A DNA stretch of 8,286 nucleotides, taken from assembly GCA_031284845.1 (NCBI GenBank), contig JAITXH010000171.1, positions 1 to 8,286 on the forward strand, written 5' to 3'. The translations under genes and the position numbers were made by a program. Each line of letters starts with the position of its first letter. Positions within the stretch are counted from its first letter, which is position 1. The notes under the pieces were generated by a model, which was not told where the DNA came from, did not search any database, and worked only from the letters and a program-made list of their open reading frames with translations. The DNA comes from Puniceicoccales bacterium (lineage in GTDB: Bacteria; Verrucomicrobiota; Verrucomicrobiia; Opitutales; UBA953). Below are positions 1-6,734 of this stretch, piece after piece.

Positions 1-1122
1 TCCAAGTTCGTTCATGCCAGCCAAAATAAACAAGCGTCCGGTTGTGCCGGCGTTTGTTCTGCGGTCAAATGCTTGTGCTGCGTCTATGACCGAAGCCGGG
101 CTGGCATTATAACAATCAATGTAAAATAACCGTCCACCAAGCTCATGCACTTCGCCGCGTTGTGCCGAGGGGTGCCATGCAGCCAGTGCTTCGCGTATTC
201 GCTTTATGGGGATGCCGACCATGGCGGCCGTCACGGCGGCTATGGCTGCATTGCGCGCCATGCCCACAGTGGATTCCGGGAAAAAATACTCGGCAATGCC
301 GTTATGGGTTGATGAAACAAAGATGCGCCGTCCGCCGGGTGCATCCAAATATTGGATGCAAAAAATATCTTCATAGCCTTTGCTTTCCGGAGGAGTATCT
401 CCGGGAAATACCACAGGGAAGAGCCTTCCCGGCAATTCACGGAACGCTGTATGCGCCAGGCAAGATGCGGGAAATACAGTTGCTGCGCTTCGATGGGCGA
501 GGGCGCTTTTTTCACGGGCAATTGCCTCCAGTGATCCCAATCCTGCCAGATGCGCAGGTTGTACATTGGTAATCACTGCCACATCGGGGCAGATGATTTG
601 CGCAAGCTGTTCCAATTCCCCTGGCTCGCTCATGCCTGCCTCAATAACGGCACCAGAGGTATGACGCGCAGGCTCAATGGAGAGTAACATGAGCGGCACG
701 CCCAACAGGTTGTTTAAGTTGGCTTTTGTGGCGAAACCCTCTGCGCCAAGCATTGTTCCCAGCATGTTTTTGGTGGAGGTCTTGCCCACGCTGCCAGTGA
801 CCCCGATGACGGGAGCCTTGAGGGTCAGCCGCCAGTGGTGCGCGATGCGGTGTAACCCGGCCAGAGTGCTATCCACCACGAGTTGTGCGAGCGGGGTGTT
901 GGGGACGTGATTCTCCACGAGTGCAGCAACGGCTCCTGCCTTGGCGGCGGCGTTGAGAAAGGTGTGTCCGTCGCGTTGTTTTGTGCGTAGAGCGACGAAG
1001 CAGTTTCCGGGGACGAGGGTGCGCGTGTCGTTGGAGAAACCATTCACGGATACCGGGCGGAGGCCGGCATGCCAGACTCCGCCCGACCAGTTTTGCAATT
1101 GTTCGGGAAGGAAGCTATTCAT
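1..1122 (-). CDS. murF: MurF, UDP-N-acetylmuramoyl-tripeptide--D-alanyl-D-alanine ligase (3' end cut by window)
   Basis: MurF joins D-Ala-D-Ala to UDP-MurNAc-tripeptide using ATP in the cytoplasm, the last step in making the pentapeptide precursor. The visible 374 residues begin MNSFLPEQLQNW. Mur-ligase landmarks occur in order: the N-terminal substrate domain with SNDTRTLVPG near 30-39, the ATP P-loop GVTGSVGKTS at 107-116, NLNNLLGVP at 135-143, EAGMSEPGEL at 161-170, NVQPAHLAGLGS at 186-197, a likely carbamylated-lysine region AREKS at 202-206, the DCYNASP motif at 336-342 (DxYNANP in most MurFs) and the start of the C-terminal domain, ILAGMNELG, at 366-374. About 80 C-terminal residues should lie beyond the left edge, judging from the usual family length near 450. 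The ATG overlaps the murE stop as ATGA and has no Shine-Dalgarno sequence, so re-initiation after murE is likely. Identification is firm; only the 3' end is unknown. Confidence 0.95.
   Translation of the reverse strand, partial: MNSFLPEQLQNWSGGVWHAGLRPVSVNGFSNDTRTLVPGNCFVALRTKQRDGHTFLNAAAKAGAVAALVENHVPNTPLAQLVVDSTLAGLHRIAHHWRLTLKAPVIGVTGSVGKTSTKNMLGTMLGAEGFATKANLNNLLGVPLMLLSIEPARHTSGAVIEAGMSEPGELEQLAQIICPDVAVITNVQPAHLAGLGSLEAIAREKSALAHRSAATVFPASCLAHTAFRELPGRLFPVVFPGDTPPESKGYEDIFCIQYLDAPGGRRIFVSSTHNGIAEYFFPESTVGMARNAAIAAVTAAMVGIPIKRIREALAAWHPSAQRGEVHELGGRLFYIDCYNASPASVIDAAQAFDRRTNAGTTGRLFILAGMNELG
340..360. repeat. Perfect 9-bp inverted repeat inside murF
   Basis: The arms TGCATCCAA (340-348) and TTGGATGCA (352-360) are exact reverse complements around a 3-base loop. 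The repeat lies within the murF coding sequence (residues IQYLDA) and has no adjacent T run on the minus strand, so it does not look like a terminator. Confidence 0.6.
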
Positions 1123-2630
1123 CGGGTGCGGTATTGTTTTAAATTCAACAGTTCTCGTGCGATCTGCCGGTCATCAAATGGCACGGTCACGTCCAGAAAC
1201 TCCTGGTATGTCTCGTGCCCTTTGCCCGCGATGAGCAGAGTGTCGCCGGGATGCGCCGCATCTAAGGCAAGGCTTATCGCGTGGCGTCGGTCTTCTATGA
1301 ACAGTATTTTCTCTGCTGCGGTGATGCCTCCGCGCATGTCGTCGAAGATAGTTTGCAATGGTTCTTTGCGCGGATTGTCTGCCGTTGCCCAGGCAAAATC
1401 TGCCTGTTCTTGGACGGCACCGGTCATTTTGGGGCGTTTGCCGCGGTCCCGGTTACCTCCGCATCCGAAGACGACGAGCAGGCGTCCCGGAGTGATGGTG
1501 CGCAGCATTTCGAGCGCGTTCTTCAGTGCGTCATCGGTGTGCGCATAATCCACGAAGATCCGATAGGGCAACTCTGGCGCGACGCGCTCCATGCGTCCCG
1601 GCACGCCGGGGAAATCCGCCACAGATGCTGTCAATTCGCGCAGATCGCCGCCGAGCGCATGTGCGAGCGCGAGTGCGCAAAGGATATTGCTGACGTTATA
1701 GCGGCCAGGGAGGGTGGTGACTACGTCTCCTGAAAACTCCGGAGTCGAGACGGAGAATGTGCTTCGTCCGGGCTGTAAATCCACGTTGGTGGCGCGCATC
1801 CAGGCGTCTTCTTCCTCTCCAAAAGTGAGGCTCCGGACGCCAGCAGGGAGCATGGCGGCAAGACGCCGTCCGGATGGGTCGCTTGCGTTGATTACAGCCA
1901 CATCGGGTGGTGGAGCTCCGCATTCGCCGAGGAAGGGGCGAGCCTTCACTTGGAAATACGTGTCCATGTTGGAGTGGTAGTCCATATGGTCTCGGCTGAG
2001 ATTGGTGAATGCGAGTGCGGCAAACGGCAGGCCGTCAACGCGTCCTTGATCTATGGCGTGTGAGCTGACTTCCATTGCCATTCCGGCACATCCTGCCGCG
2101 ACCATTTGCGCCATCATCGAGCAGATGTCGGGCGCTTCTGGCGTGGTGCGGTGTGAGGGCAGGCTGCGTTCGCCGAGTTCATAGCGGACGGTGCCCAGCA
2201 GCCCCCAGCGCTTACCGCCGCGTTGGAGGAGGAAGTGCAGGAGAGTCGAGACGGTTGTTTTGCCGTTGGTGCCGGTGATGCCCGCCACGCGCAAGCTGCG
2301 TTCAGGGTGGTGGTAAAAGTTGCGTGCCGATGCAGCCAGTGTTTTGCGAATATCTTCTACACGTATCCATGCTACGGGAGCGTGCGGCGAGGCAGGGCCG
2401 GATGTGACGACGGCTGCCGCGCCGCGACCGATGGCTTCCTCGATGAAACACACACCGTTAGTGTTCAGGCCGGGTATGGCGAAAAAGATACTGCCTGGGA
2501 TGACGAGGCGGCTGTCTGTGCGGAGGCAAGATACGGGAGTTTTCCAGTCGCCGGAGAATTCCAGCATCTTGATTTCGTGAAAAATGTCGCGCAGAGTAAC
2601 TGGCGAAGGAGACACAGGTTCGGTTGTCAT
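1119..2630 (-). CDS. murE: MurE, UDP-MurNAc-L-Ala-D-Glu:meso-diaminopimelate ligase
   Basis: MurE adds the third stem-peptide residue to UDP-MurNAc-L-Ala-D-Glu in the cytoplasm. The 503-residue protein has the usual family length. Visible motifs: DSRLVIPGSIFFA at 39-51 (uridine-nucleotide domain), P-loop GITGTNGKTT at 117-126, EVSSHA at 187-192, FTNLSRDHMDYH at 208-219, K229 in the position of the carbamylated lysine, VDYAHTDDAL at 360-369, FGCGGNRDRGKRP at 388-400, DNPR at 418-421 and GKGHE at 469-473. DNPR is the known signature for meso-DAP rather than lysine. The frame stays open 83 codons further upstream, but that extension lies inside the end of ftsI. The ATG at 2630 overlaps the ftsI stop as ATGA and places the N-terminal domain correctly. 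No Shine-Dalgarno motif precedes it. The conserved DG pair near residue 58 reads NG here, a minor variation. Confidence 0.96.
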   Translation of the reverse strand: MTTEPVSPSPVTLRDIFHEIKMLEFSGDWKTPVSCLRTDSRLVIPGSIFFAIPGLNTNGVCFIEEAIGRGAAAVVTSGPASPHAPVAWIRVEDIRKTLAASARNFYHHPERSLRVAGITGTNGKTTVSTLLHFLLQRGGKRWGLLGTVRYELGERSLPSHRTTPEAPDICSMMAQMVAAGCAGMAMEVSSHAIDQGRVDGLPFAALAFTNLSRDHMDYHSNMDTYFQVKARPFLGECGAPPPDVAVINASDPSGRRLAAMLPAGVRSLTFGEEEDAWMRATNVDLQPGRSTFSVSTPEFSGDVVTTLPGRYNVSNILCALALAHALGGDLRELTASVADFPGVPGRMERVAPELPYRIFVDYAHTDDALKNALEMLRTITPGRLLVVFGCGGNRDRGKRPKMTGAVQEQADFAWATADNPRKEPLQTIFDDMRGGITAAEKILFIEDRRHAISLALDAAHPGDTLLIAGKGHETYQEFLDVTVPFDDRQIARELLNLKQYRTR

Positions 2631-4669
2631 AGCGAAGCAAGTGCGGTTGGCTCTGCAGGCGTGGAAACAGGAGTCTCTCCGGAGGATGGGATGTTTAGCC
2701 GTCGGATGATTTCCAGCGCGGTGCGTTTGAAGACGGGCGCAGCGACTTTGCCTCCATAGGCGACAGCGTGGGTTGAGATTTTTGGTTCGTCGAGCACGAC
2801 TGTGATGACGATGCGCGGAGATTCGGCGGGGAAAAACCCCGAAAAAGAAGCGACATGATGTTGATTGGAATAAACCCAACTTGTGCGCTTCCGCAGCACC
2901 TTACCGTCGCGGTCCTTGATCTCCACCTCCTTCGGGATGATTTTTTGCGTGGTGCCCGTCTTGCCTGCCACCTCATAACCTTCGATATCGGCGCTGGCGG
3001 CTGTGCCACCCTTGCGGCACACATCGCGCAGCATGGCTGCCATCGTGCGCGCCACTTGGTTCGTGAGCGGCTTACCGCGCACGCGCACCGGGTATTCGAT
3101 GGCAACGGAACCGTCGGCATTGAGGACGCGATTGACGAGTTGTGGCTGAAAAAGTTTTCCGCCACTGGCGATGACACCCATCGCGTAGTGCATTTGGAGT
3201 GGCGTAGCGCTGACGGCGTGCCCCATGGGGAGCCGGGTGATGGTCAGCGTATCCCATTTTGACGGGTCGTGCAAAATGCCGATGCTTTCGGCACCACGCA
3301 GTCCGTCACAGGTGATCAAGCCTGTGGGGCGTCCGATCCCGAATCCTGCAGCGTAATCGTAAAACATTTGTTCGCCGCGTGCCTCGGTGACGCGCATGGC
3401 GATGAGCGCCGCGCCCCGGTTGGAAGATTCGCGCACGATGTCGCGCACAGAGGATTCACCGAGGTGGTGTGAATCGCCCGGCAAAGAGAGCATCCTTCCT
3501 CGATAGGGTGCGGAGGCCGACGTGCAGTCGAAGACAGTGTTGGCTGTGACGACACCTTCGTTCAGCGCCATGCTGACCGGGATGATTTTAAACACGGAGC
3601 CTGGCTCGTATATATCGGTGACCGCACGGTTACGTTGGTTCTCCAGTGGAGCGACCTTTGGGTTGTTGTAGTTGCGCAGGTCGAACGTGGGCCAGTTTGC
3701 CAGCCCGAGCAGACGCCCCGTTGTGGCCTCGCTTACGATAATGGAGGCGGCTTTGGGGCGAAATTCAGCGCATGCCCATTCCAACTCATTTTCGCACACT
3801 TCCTGGACGAGCGAGTCTATGGTCAGTTCGACCCTTTGGCCCTCCACTGGCTCTATCTGGCGGATGCGCAAGTGGGCCAGTTCAGTGTTCCTCCCATCCG
3901 TCTGGGAGAGCAGGGAACCGCACTGCCCGCGTAAGAACCAGTCCATGGTCTTTTCTACGCCCATGGCGGGTGTCCCGTCTCTGGTCACATAGCCGATGAG
4001 GTGAGAGGCGAGTTTGCCATTGGGATAATCGCGAATATGGCGCTCACGGGCGATGACGCCGCGGATTCGCAACGCCTTTATCTTTTCGGCTACTGTTTTG
4101 TCCACTCCGGTGGCGAGCTTGGCCCAGCGGTCTTTCACTTGTTCTTCGGGGTCGGCGTCGTTGACTTTGCGTGCCGTCTTCAAACCGAGGACAGCATGGA
4201 CAAAGACTGGCGGTTTCCGGTTGCCCACGGCCTCCGGCTCCCGCTTACGCGAGCTTTCCCGCAGACGGCGCTCGAAGCTATTGGCGACTTCCAGCCAGGG
4301 AATGCCAAGTATATCGGCGATGTCACTTATGTGGTCGAAATCTTTTTCGGTGAGTGAATAGGCGTCAACGCCCACATCCCACACCTTGCGAGTCACTGCC
4401 AAATCCACCCCGCGGGAATCTACGATTGCTCCGCGGCCCGCCTCATCCATGTCGTGAAACTGGCGCGATTGGGCTGCTTCGGCGCGCAATTGTGGCGACA
4501 CAGACACATGGAGCCAAAACAACTGCCCGAGCACCATGCCGAAGCCGGAGACCACGAAAAGCAATAGAAAGGTGAAGCGCCCGGGTGTGCCGAACAGAGC
4601 ATGTGCGGCACCGGCGGTTACCCCGTGAGCTTGCTTAGCCCGAGAGAGCGGGATGAAGAGGATGCTCAT
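2627..4669 (-). CDS. ftsI: FtsI/PBP3-type class B penicillin-binding protein (septal transpeptidase)
   Basis: This is a membrane-anchored DD-transpeptidase that crosslinks peptidoglycan, expected to act at the septum with FtsW. Of 680 residues, about 31 are cytoplasmic, followed by one membrane segment at about 32-54, a dimerisation (non-catalytic) domain with RGAIVDSRG at 79-87 and GVEKTMDWFLRGQCG at 237-251, then the transpeptidase domain. All three active-site motifs are intact: SVFK with nucleophile S358 and K361, SSN at 415-417, and KTG at 570-572. No PASTA repeats follow; the protein ends in a short Ser/Thr/Pro-rich tail of about 20 residues. Position between ftsL-like and murE is the classic dcw location and favours FtsI over an elongation PBP2 or a sporulation SpoVD. 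The start overlaps the ftsL stop as ATGA, and its own stop overlaps the murE start in the same way. A run of eight G on the coding strand lies seven bases ahead of the ATG and might pair weakly with the 16S rRNA tail. Confidence 0.95.
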   Translation of the reverse strand: MSILFIPLSRAKQAHGVTAGAAHALFGTPGRFTFLLLFVVSGFGMVLGQLFWLHVSVSPQLRAEAAQSRQFHDMDEAGRGAIVDSRGVDLAVTRKVWDVGVDAYSLTEKDFDHISDIADILGIPWLEVANSFERRLRESSRKREPEAVGNRKPPVFVHAVLGLKTARKVNDADPEEQVKDRWAKLATGVDKTVAEKIKALRIRGVIARERHIRDYPNGKLASHLIGYVTRDGTPAMGVEKTMDWFLRGQCGSLLSQTDGRNTELAHLRIRQIEPVEGQRVELTIDSLVQEVCENELEWACAEFRPKAASIIVSEATTGRLLGLANWPTFDLRNYNNPKVAPLENQRNRAVTDIYEPGSVFKIIPVSMALNEGVVTANTVFDCTSASAPYRGRMLSLPGDSHHLGESSVRDIVRESSNRGAALIAMRVTEARGEQMFYDYAAGFGIGRPTGLITCDGLRGAESIGILHDPSKWDTLTITRLPMGHAVSATPLQMHYAMGVIASGGKLFQPQLVNRVLNADGSVAIEYPVRVRGKPLTNQVARTMAAMLRDVCRKGGTAASADIEGYEVAGKTGTTQKIIPKEVEIKDRDGKVLRKRTSWVYSNQHHVASFSGFFPAESPRIVITVVLDEPKISTHAVAYGGKVAAPVFKRTALEIIRRLNIPSSGETPVSTPAEPTALASL

Positions 4670-5094
4670 CGTGCCGCCCCCCCCGCGCTTCCTTCCCGCG
4701 CCGCCGCCCCTGGAGAGGAAAAAGCGATATCGAGGACGCCGAATCGGCTCGGTGTTCCGGCGGACAGGGTGTTGGGTGCGACGACGCTCCTGCGCCCCGA
4801 CATGCTTACGCGGATGATTACATCTGCCGTTGGGCGCCAGGCCACAGTTTGGCTGACCCTGGAGTCTTTACGCAGGTGATACTGGCGGGTGAAATTAGCC
4901 GTTGTTTCTGCGAGGCGGGTATTATCTTCGCGCAACAGTGTGCGCGTGCGCTCCAGTTCCTGGATGCGCCGCCCCACTTGCTCGCTCCGGCGGTCTGCGA
5001 GGACGAGAGAGACGCTTGCTACGACACCGGCGGCGAGCGTGAAAACGAAAAGTGCGGCCAAGCTTCGGCTTCCTTCAAAAAGTTTTTTTATCAT
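4666..5094 (-). CDS. ftsL: FtsL-like bitopic division protein
   Basis: The product is 142 residues: a short basic N-terminus, one hydrophobic membrane segment at about 11-33, then a charged heptad-like region at about 35-70 (a probable coiled coil), then a poorly structured tail ending in Gly/Ala. This topology, the small size and the place between rsmH and ftsI match FtsL, the membrane scaffold that works with FtsB and FtsQ to activate FtsWI. FtsL proteins diverge greatly in sequence, so the call rests on topology and position. The tail beyond residue 95 makes it somewhat longer than many homologues and contains the G8 homopolymer described separately. The ATG at 5094 is the first after an in-frame stop, which is the rsmH stop itself, since the two genes share a frame and are separated by 45 bases. 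No Shine-Dalgarno motif precedes it. Its stop overlaps the ftsI start as ATGA. Confidence 0.8.
   Translation of the reverse strand: MIKKLFEGSRSLAALFVFTLAAGVVASVSLVLADRRSEQVGRRIQELERTRTLLREDNTRLAETTANFTRQYHLRKDSRVSQTVAWRPTADVIIRVSMSGRRSVVAPNTLSAGTPSRFGVLDIAFSSPGAAAREGSAGGAAR
4677..4684 (-). repeat. G8 homopolymer at the ftsL/ftsI junction
   Basis: Eight G on the coding strand encode part of the Gly/Ala tail of the FtsL-like protein and end seven bases before the ftsI ATG. A one-base slip would change the FtsL tail and remove the ATGA overlap. The tract may also act as a makeshift ribosome-binding element through G-C and G-U pairs with the anti-Shine-Dalgarno sequence. Confidence 0.5.
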
Positions 5095-5139
5095 GGTAGT
5101 GAGTGTTGAAATGAGAGTGGGTTGAGTTGCTGAAAGTAT

Positions 5140-6060
5140 TCACAGTTTGCGTATCGCACGCAGCTTTGCGGAGCGGGCGCGCGGATTGGCCTCCAGCTCC
5201 GCAGGGGAGGCTGTGGCGGGATGCCGCGTGAGCAGCTCCGCCAGCCGGGTGCGCATGTCCTGCGTCCGGTTGTCGTTAGCGTCCACCGGTCGTCCGCACA
5301 GTTCGTTGAAGAAGCGTTTGACGAGGCGGTCTTCCAGTGAATGGAAGCTGATGACGGCAAGCACGCCGTTGGGGCGCAGTGCGGCAAATGCTTTGGGCAG
5401 AGCTGCGCGCAACTCGCCCAATTCGTCGTTTAAGAAAATGCGCAGCCCCTGGAATGTTCGTGTCGCTGGGTGGATGCGCGGCGTCGGGCCGCGGCGTTTG
5501 TCATGCGCGGCTTCTGCGACAAGTGCGGCGAGCGTGCGCGTGCGTGCAAGTGCACCTGTGCCGCGTGCGGATAGTATGGCCCGGACGACAGCGCGCCAGC
5601 GCGGCTCTTCACCGAGATCGCGCACGGCTTCCACTAAGCTTTCTTCGGAAGCCGTCTCCAGAAAAGCGGCGGCGGAGACTCCTGTGCGAGGATCCATGCG
5701 CATGTCGGCGGGTGCATCTTCGCGGAAGGAGAAGCCACGTGCGACCTCGTCCAGCTGAAATGAAGAGACGCCGATGTCCAGCAGCACACCGTCAAACGGA
5801 GCACCGGACGCGTTTTCCAACGCGGCAAAATTTATATCGGCAAACTGGAAGCGCTCGCCGAAATGCGTAGAAAATTCCTCTGCTCTGGCTGCTGCCGCAG
5901 GGTCGCGGTCCAACGCGGTGACACGAATGCCTGCCGCCGCTGTCAGTAGGGCGCGAGTGTGTCCACCACCGCCGAAGGTGCAGTCCAGATAGGCTCTGCC
6001 CGGCTCGGGTTTGAGTAACCCGATTACGGTTTCCAAAAGGACTGGAGTGTGCGTCAGCAT
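5140..6060 (-). CDS. rsmH: RsmH (MraW), 16S rRNA C1402 N4-methyltransferase
   Basis: RsmH is an S-adenosylmethionine-dependent enzyme that methylates N4 of C1402 in the 16S rRNA P site. The 306-residue protein has normal family length and the full motif set: N-terminal HTPVLLETV at 4-12, SAM-binding DCTFGGGGHT at 26-35, ALDRD at 49-53, LLDIGVSSFQLD at 93-104, the GFSF..ADMRMD segment at 109-123, HPATRTFQGLRI at 197-208, VISFHSLEDRLVKRFF at 236-251 and the C-terminal NPRARSAKLRA at 292-302. The start at 6060 gives the expected N-terminus. No Shine-Dalgarno sequence is seen. A gap of 149 bases separates it from mraZ, unlike the tight spacing further down the cluster. That gap holds a possible terminator or attenuator and DnaA-box-like sites, so rsmH and the genes after it may be controlled partly apart from mraZ. 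Confidence 0.96.
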   Translation of the reverse strand: MLTHTPVLLETVIGLLKPEPGRAYLDCTFGGGGHTRALLTAAAGIRVTALDRDPAAAARAEEFSTHFGERFQFADINFAALENASGAPFDGVLLDIGVSSFQLDEVARGFSFREDAPADMRMDPRTGVSAAAFLETASEESLVEAVRDLGEEPRWRAVVRAILSARGTGALARTRTLAALVAEAAHDKRRGPTPRIHPATRTFQGLRIFLNDELGELRAALPKAFAALRPNGVLAVISFHSLEDRLVKRFFNELCGRPVDANDNRTQDMRTRLAELLTRHPATASPAELEANPRARSAKLRAIRKL

Positions 6061-6071
6061 GGCGCGGCGAT

Positions 6072-6100
6072 TGTGAATAAGTTGTGAGTTACGTGAACAA
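6072..6100 (-). promoter_or_regulatory. Cluster of DnaA-box-like sites before rsmH
   Basis: The minus strand reads TTATTCACA at 6080-6072, a full match to the DnaA box consensus TTATNCACA. Two weaker copies follow in the same orientation: TAACTCACA at 6091-6083 and TTGTTCACG at 6100-6092, each with two mismatches. The three starts are 11 and 9 bases apart, so all fall on about the same face of the helix. They lie 12 to 40 bases ahead of the rsmH start codon, where bound DnaA could affect transcription of rsmH, ftsL and ftsI. One perfect 9-mer alone could be chance; the tandem phased arrangement is what suggests a site. Confidence 0.4.
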
Positions 6101-6131
6101 GCGTGTGTGCGTGTAATTGAAAAATGGATAC

Positions 6132-6174
6132 AAAAAAAGCCCCCGTTGTATTGCGGGAAAAAAGCCTGAAGGGC
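6132..6174 (-). terminator. Weak intrinsic terminator or attenuator after mraZ
   Basis: On the minus strand a 4-bp GC stem, CCCG at 6157-6154 with CGGG at 6145-6142 and an 8-base loop, is followed by GGC and seven T (6138-6132). Just before it, GCC at 6174-6172 and GGC at 6166-6164 form a second 3-bp hairpin followed by six T (6163-6158). The outer GCC could instead pair with GGC at 6141-6139, giving one longer structure. The stems are short, so partial termination or attenuation between mraZ and rsmH is more likely than a full stop. Confidence 0.4.
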
Positions 6175-6209
6175 GTGATTGGAAAGAACGGAGACGCTTA
6201 CTCCGCGTG

Positions 6210-6668
6210 TTAAAGTTTGAGTGCTTTTAGCGCGTTCAGGAGGCGTTGTGCCTTGGGCGAGGAGACATCCGGCGGCGGCGGCTCCGGGGCACTGATTTGG
6301 AAGTTGCGGATGCCGCCCTCGAAAAAGACATCTCTGGTGATTCTGGCTTCATGGAGCATGGATTCGCTCAGGATGATGCGGCCTGCCTTGTCGCAGGAAA
6401 CGGAAGCACTGTTTACGCCCAGCGTGCGCATGGCTTCGAGCACATCGGGCTCACCGAGGGTGGCGTTTTCCGAGGCTTCCCGGATACTGCGGACTTTCTC
6501 CGGGGGGAGCACTAGGATGGTGCCAAAGGCGGGGTAAAACGTGGCCAGATACTCCTCGTCACCGTCTGCCTCAAACCGCCATGCGGCGGGAATAGTCAGG
6601 CGGTTTTTCGCGTCAAGCCTGCCGGTGTGTTTACCGGTGAAGAGCTTGTTTTTTCCTGGAGTGGCCAT
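6210..6668 (-). CDS. mraZ: MraZ, transcriptional regulator of the dcw cluster
   Basis: MraZ is a ring-forming DNA-binding protein with two AbrB-like (SpoVT/MraZ) half-domains; in studied bacteria it binds repeated TGGG elements ahead of its own gene and controls the dcw cluster. The 152-residue product has the expected length. The first half-domain shows TGRLDAKNRLTIPAAWR at 15-31 and the second shows SCDKAGRIILSESMLHEARI at 91-110, the paired D-x-(K/Q)-(G/N)-R motifs of the family. A Pro-rich stretch at 128-133 leads to a short helical tail. An in-frame TAA seven codons upstream of the ATG at 6668 excludes a longer start nearby. It is the first gene of the cluster and its upstream region carries a phased array of GTGGG elements, so autoregulation is very likely. 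Confidence 0.96.
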   Translation of the reverse strand: MATPGKNKLFTGKHTGRLDAKNRLTIPAAWRFEADGDEEYLATFYPAFGTILVLPPEKVRSIREASENATLGEPDVLEAMRTLGVNSASVSCDKAGRIILSESMLHEARITRDVFFEGGIRNFQISAPEPPPPDVSSPKAQRLLNALKALKL

Positions 6669-6696
6669 GTTCGTAGTTCTTTTTTAATTCACGTCG

Positions 6697-6721
6697 CCCA
6701 CTTTCACCCACCTTTCCCCAC
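6697..6721 (-). promoter_or_regulatory. MraZ box, proximal triple repeat
   Basis: On the minus strand three GTGGG elements occur at 6721-6717, 6711-6707 and 6701-6697, exactly 10 bases apart. In TGGGN form this is three direct repeats with 5-base spacers, the arrangement known for MraZ operators in Escherichia coli. The innermost copy reads AAAGTGGG, which also fits the AAAGTG-type repeat described for Mycoplasma MraZ. The triple lies between the -10 candidate and the mraZ start, overlapping the likely transcription start, a position suited to repression. Confidence 0.85.
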
Positions 6722-6727
6722 TCGTCA

Positions 6728-6733
6728 AGTATA
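6728..6733 (-). promoter_or_regulatory. Candidate -10 element of the mraZ promoter
   Basis: The minus strand reads TATACT, a good sigma-70 -10 match, placing the transcription start near 6721 and giving a leader of roughly 50 bases. No good -35 is present at 17 bases (CAAAAA at 6756-6751). The distal GTGGG elements occupy the spacer and the -35 flank instead, so the promoter may be weak or regulated. Confidence 0.5.
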
Positions 6734-6734
6734 A

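Larger units (their letters stand above)
6061..6209. other. mraZ-rsmH intergenic gap
   Basis: The gap contains no gene. Reading on the minus strand from mraZ to rsmH it holds two short hairpins each followed by a T run (6132-6174), then a purine-poor stretch rich in CACA words, then DnaA-box-like elements close to the rsmH start. I see no convincing -35/-10 pair for a separate rsmH promoter; the best candidate, TTGTTC followed by TATTCA, has a poor -10 and a short spacer. Confidence 0.6.

Noticed and set aside
1069..1548. 159-residue plus-strand open frame over the murF/murE junction
   Set aside because: It is a shadow of two well-supported genes and has no signal or domain.
2223..2759. 178-residue plus-strand open frame
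   Set aside because: It is antisense to murE and the end of ftsI, both of which have full motif sets; nothing recognisable is in the shadow.
2631..2879. In-frame 83-codon extension ahead of the murE ATG
   Set aside because: It lies wholly inside the ftsI transpeptidase C-terminus, shows no Mur-ligase similarity, and the ATG at 2630 gives normal family length with an ATGA overlap.
2695..3177. 160-residue minus-strand open frame
   Set aside because: It is an alternative frame within ftsI, with low-complexity Arg/Ser/Pro composition.
5147..5758. 203-residue plus-strand open frame
   Set aside because: It is antisense to rsmH, with Arg/Ser/Ala-rich composition typical of a GC-rich shadow frame and no motif.
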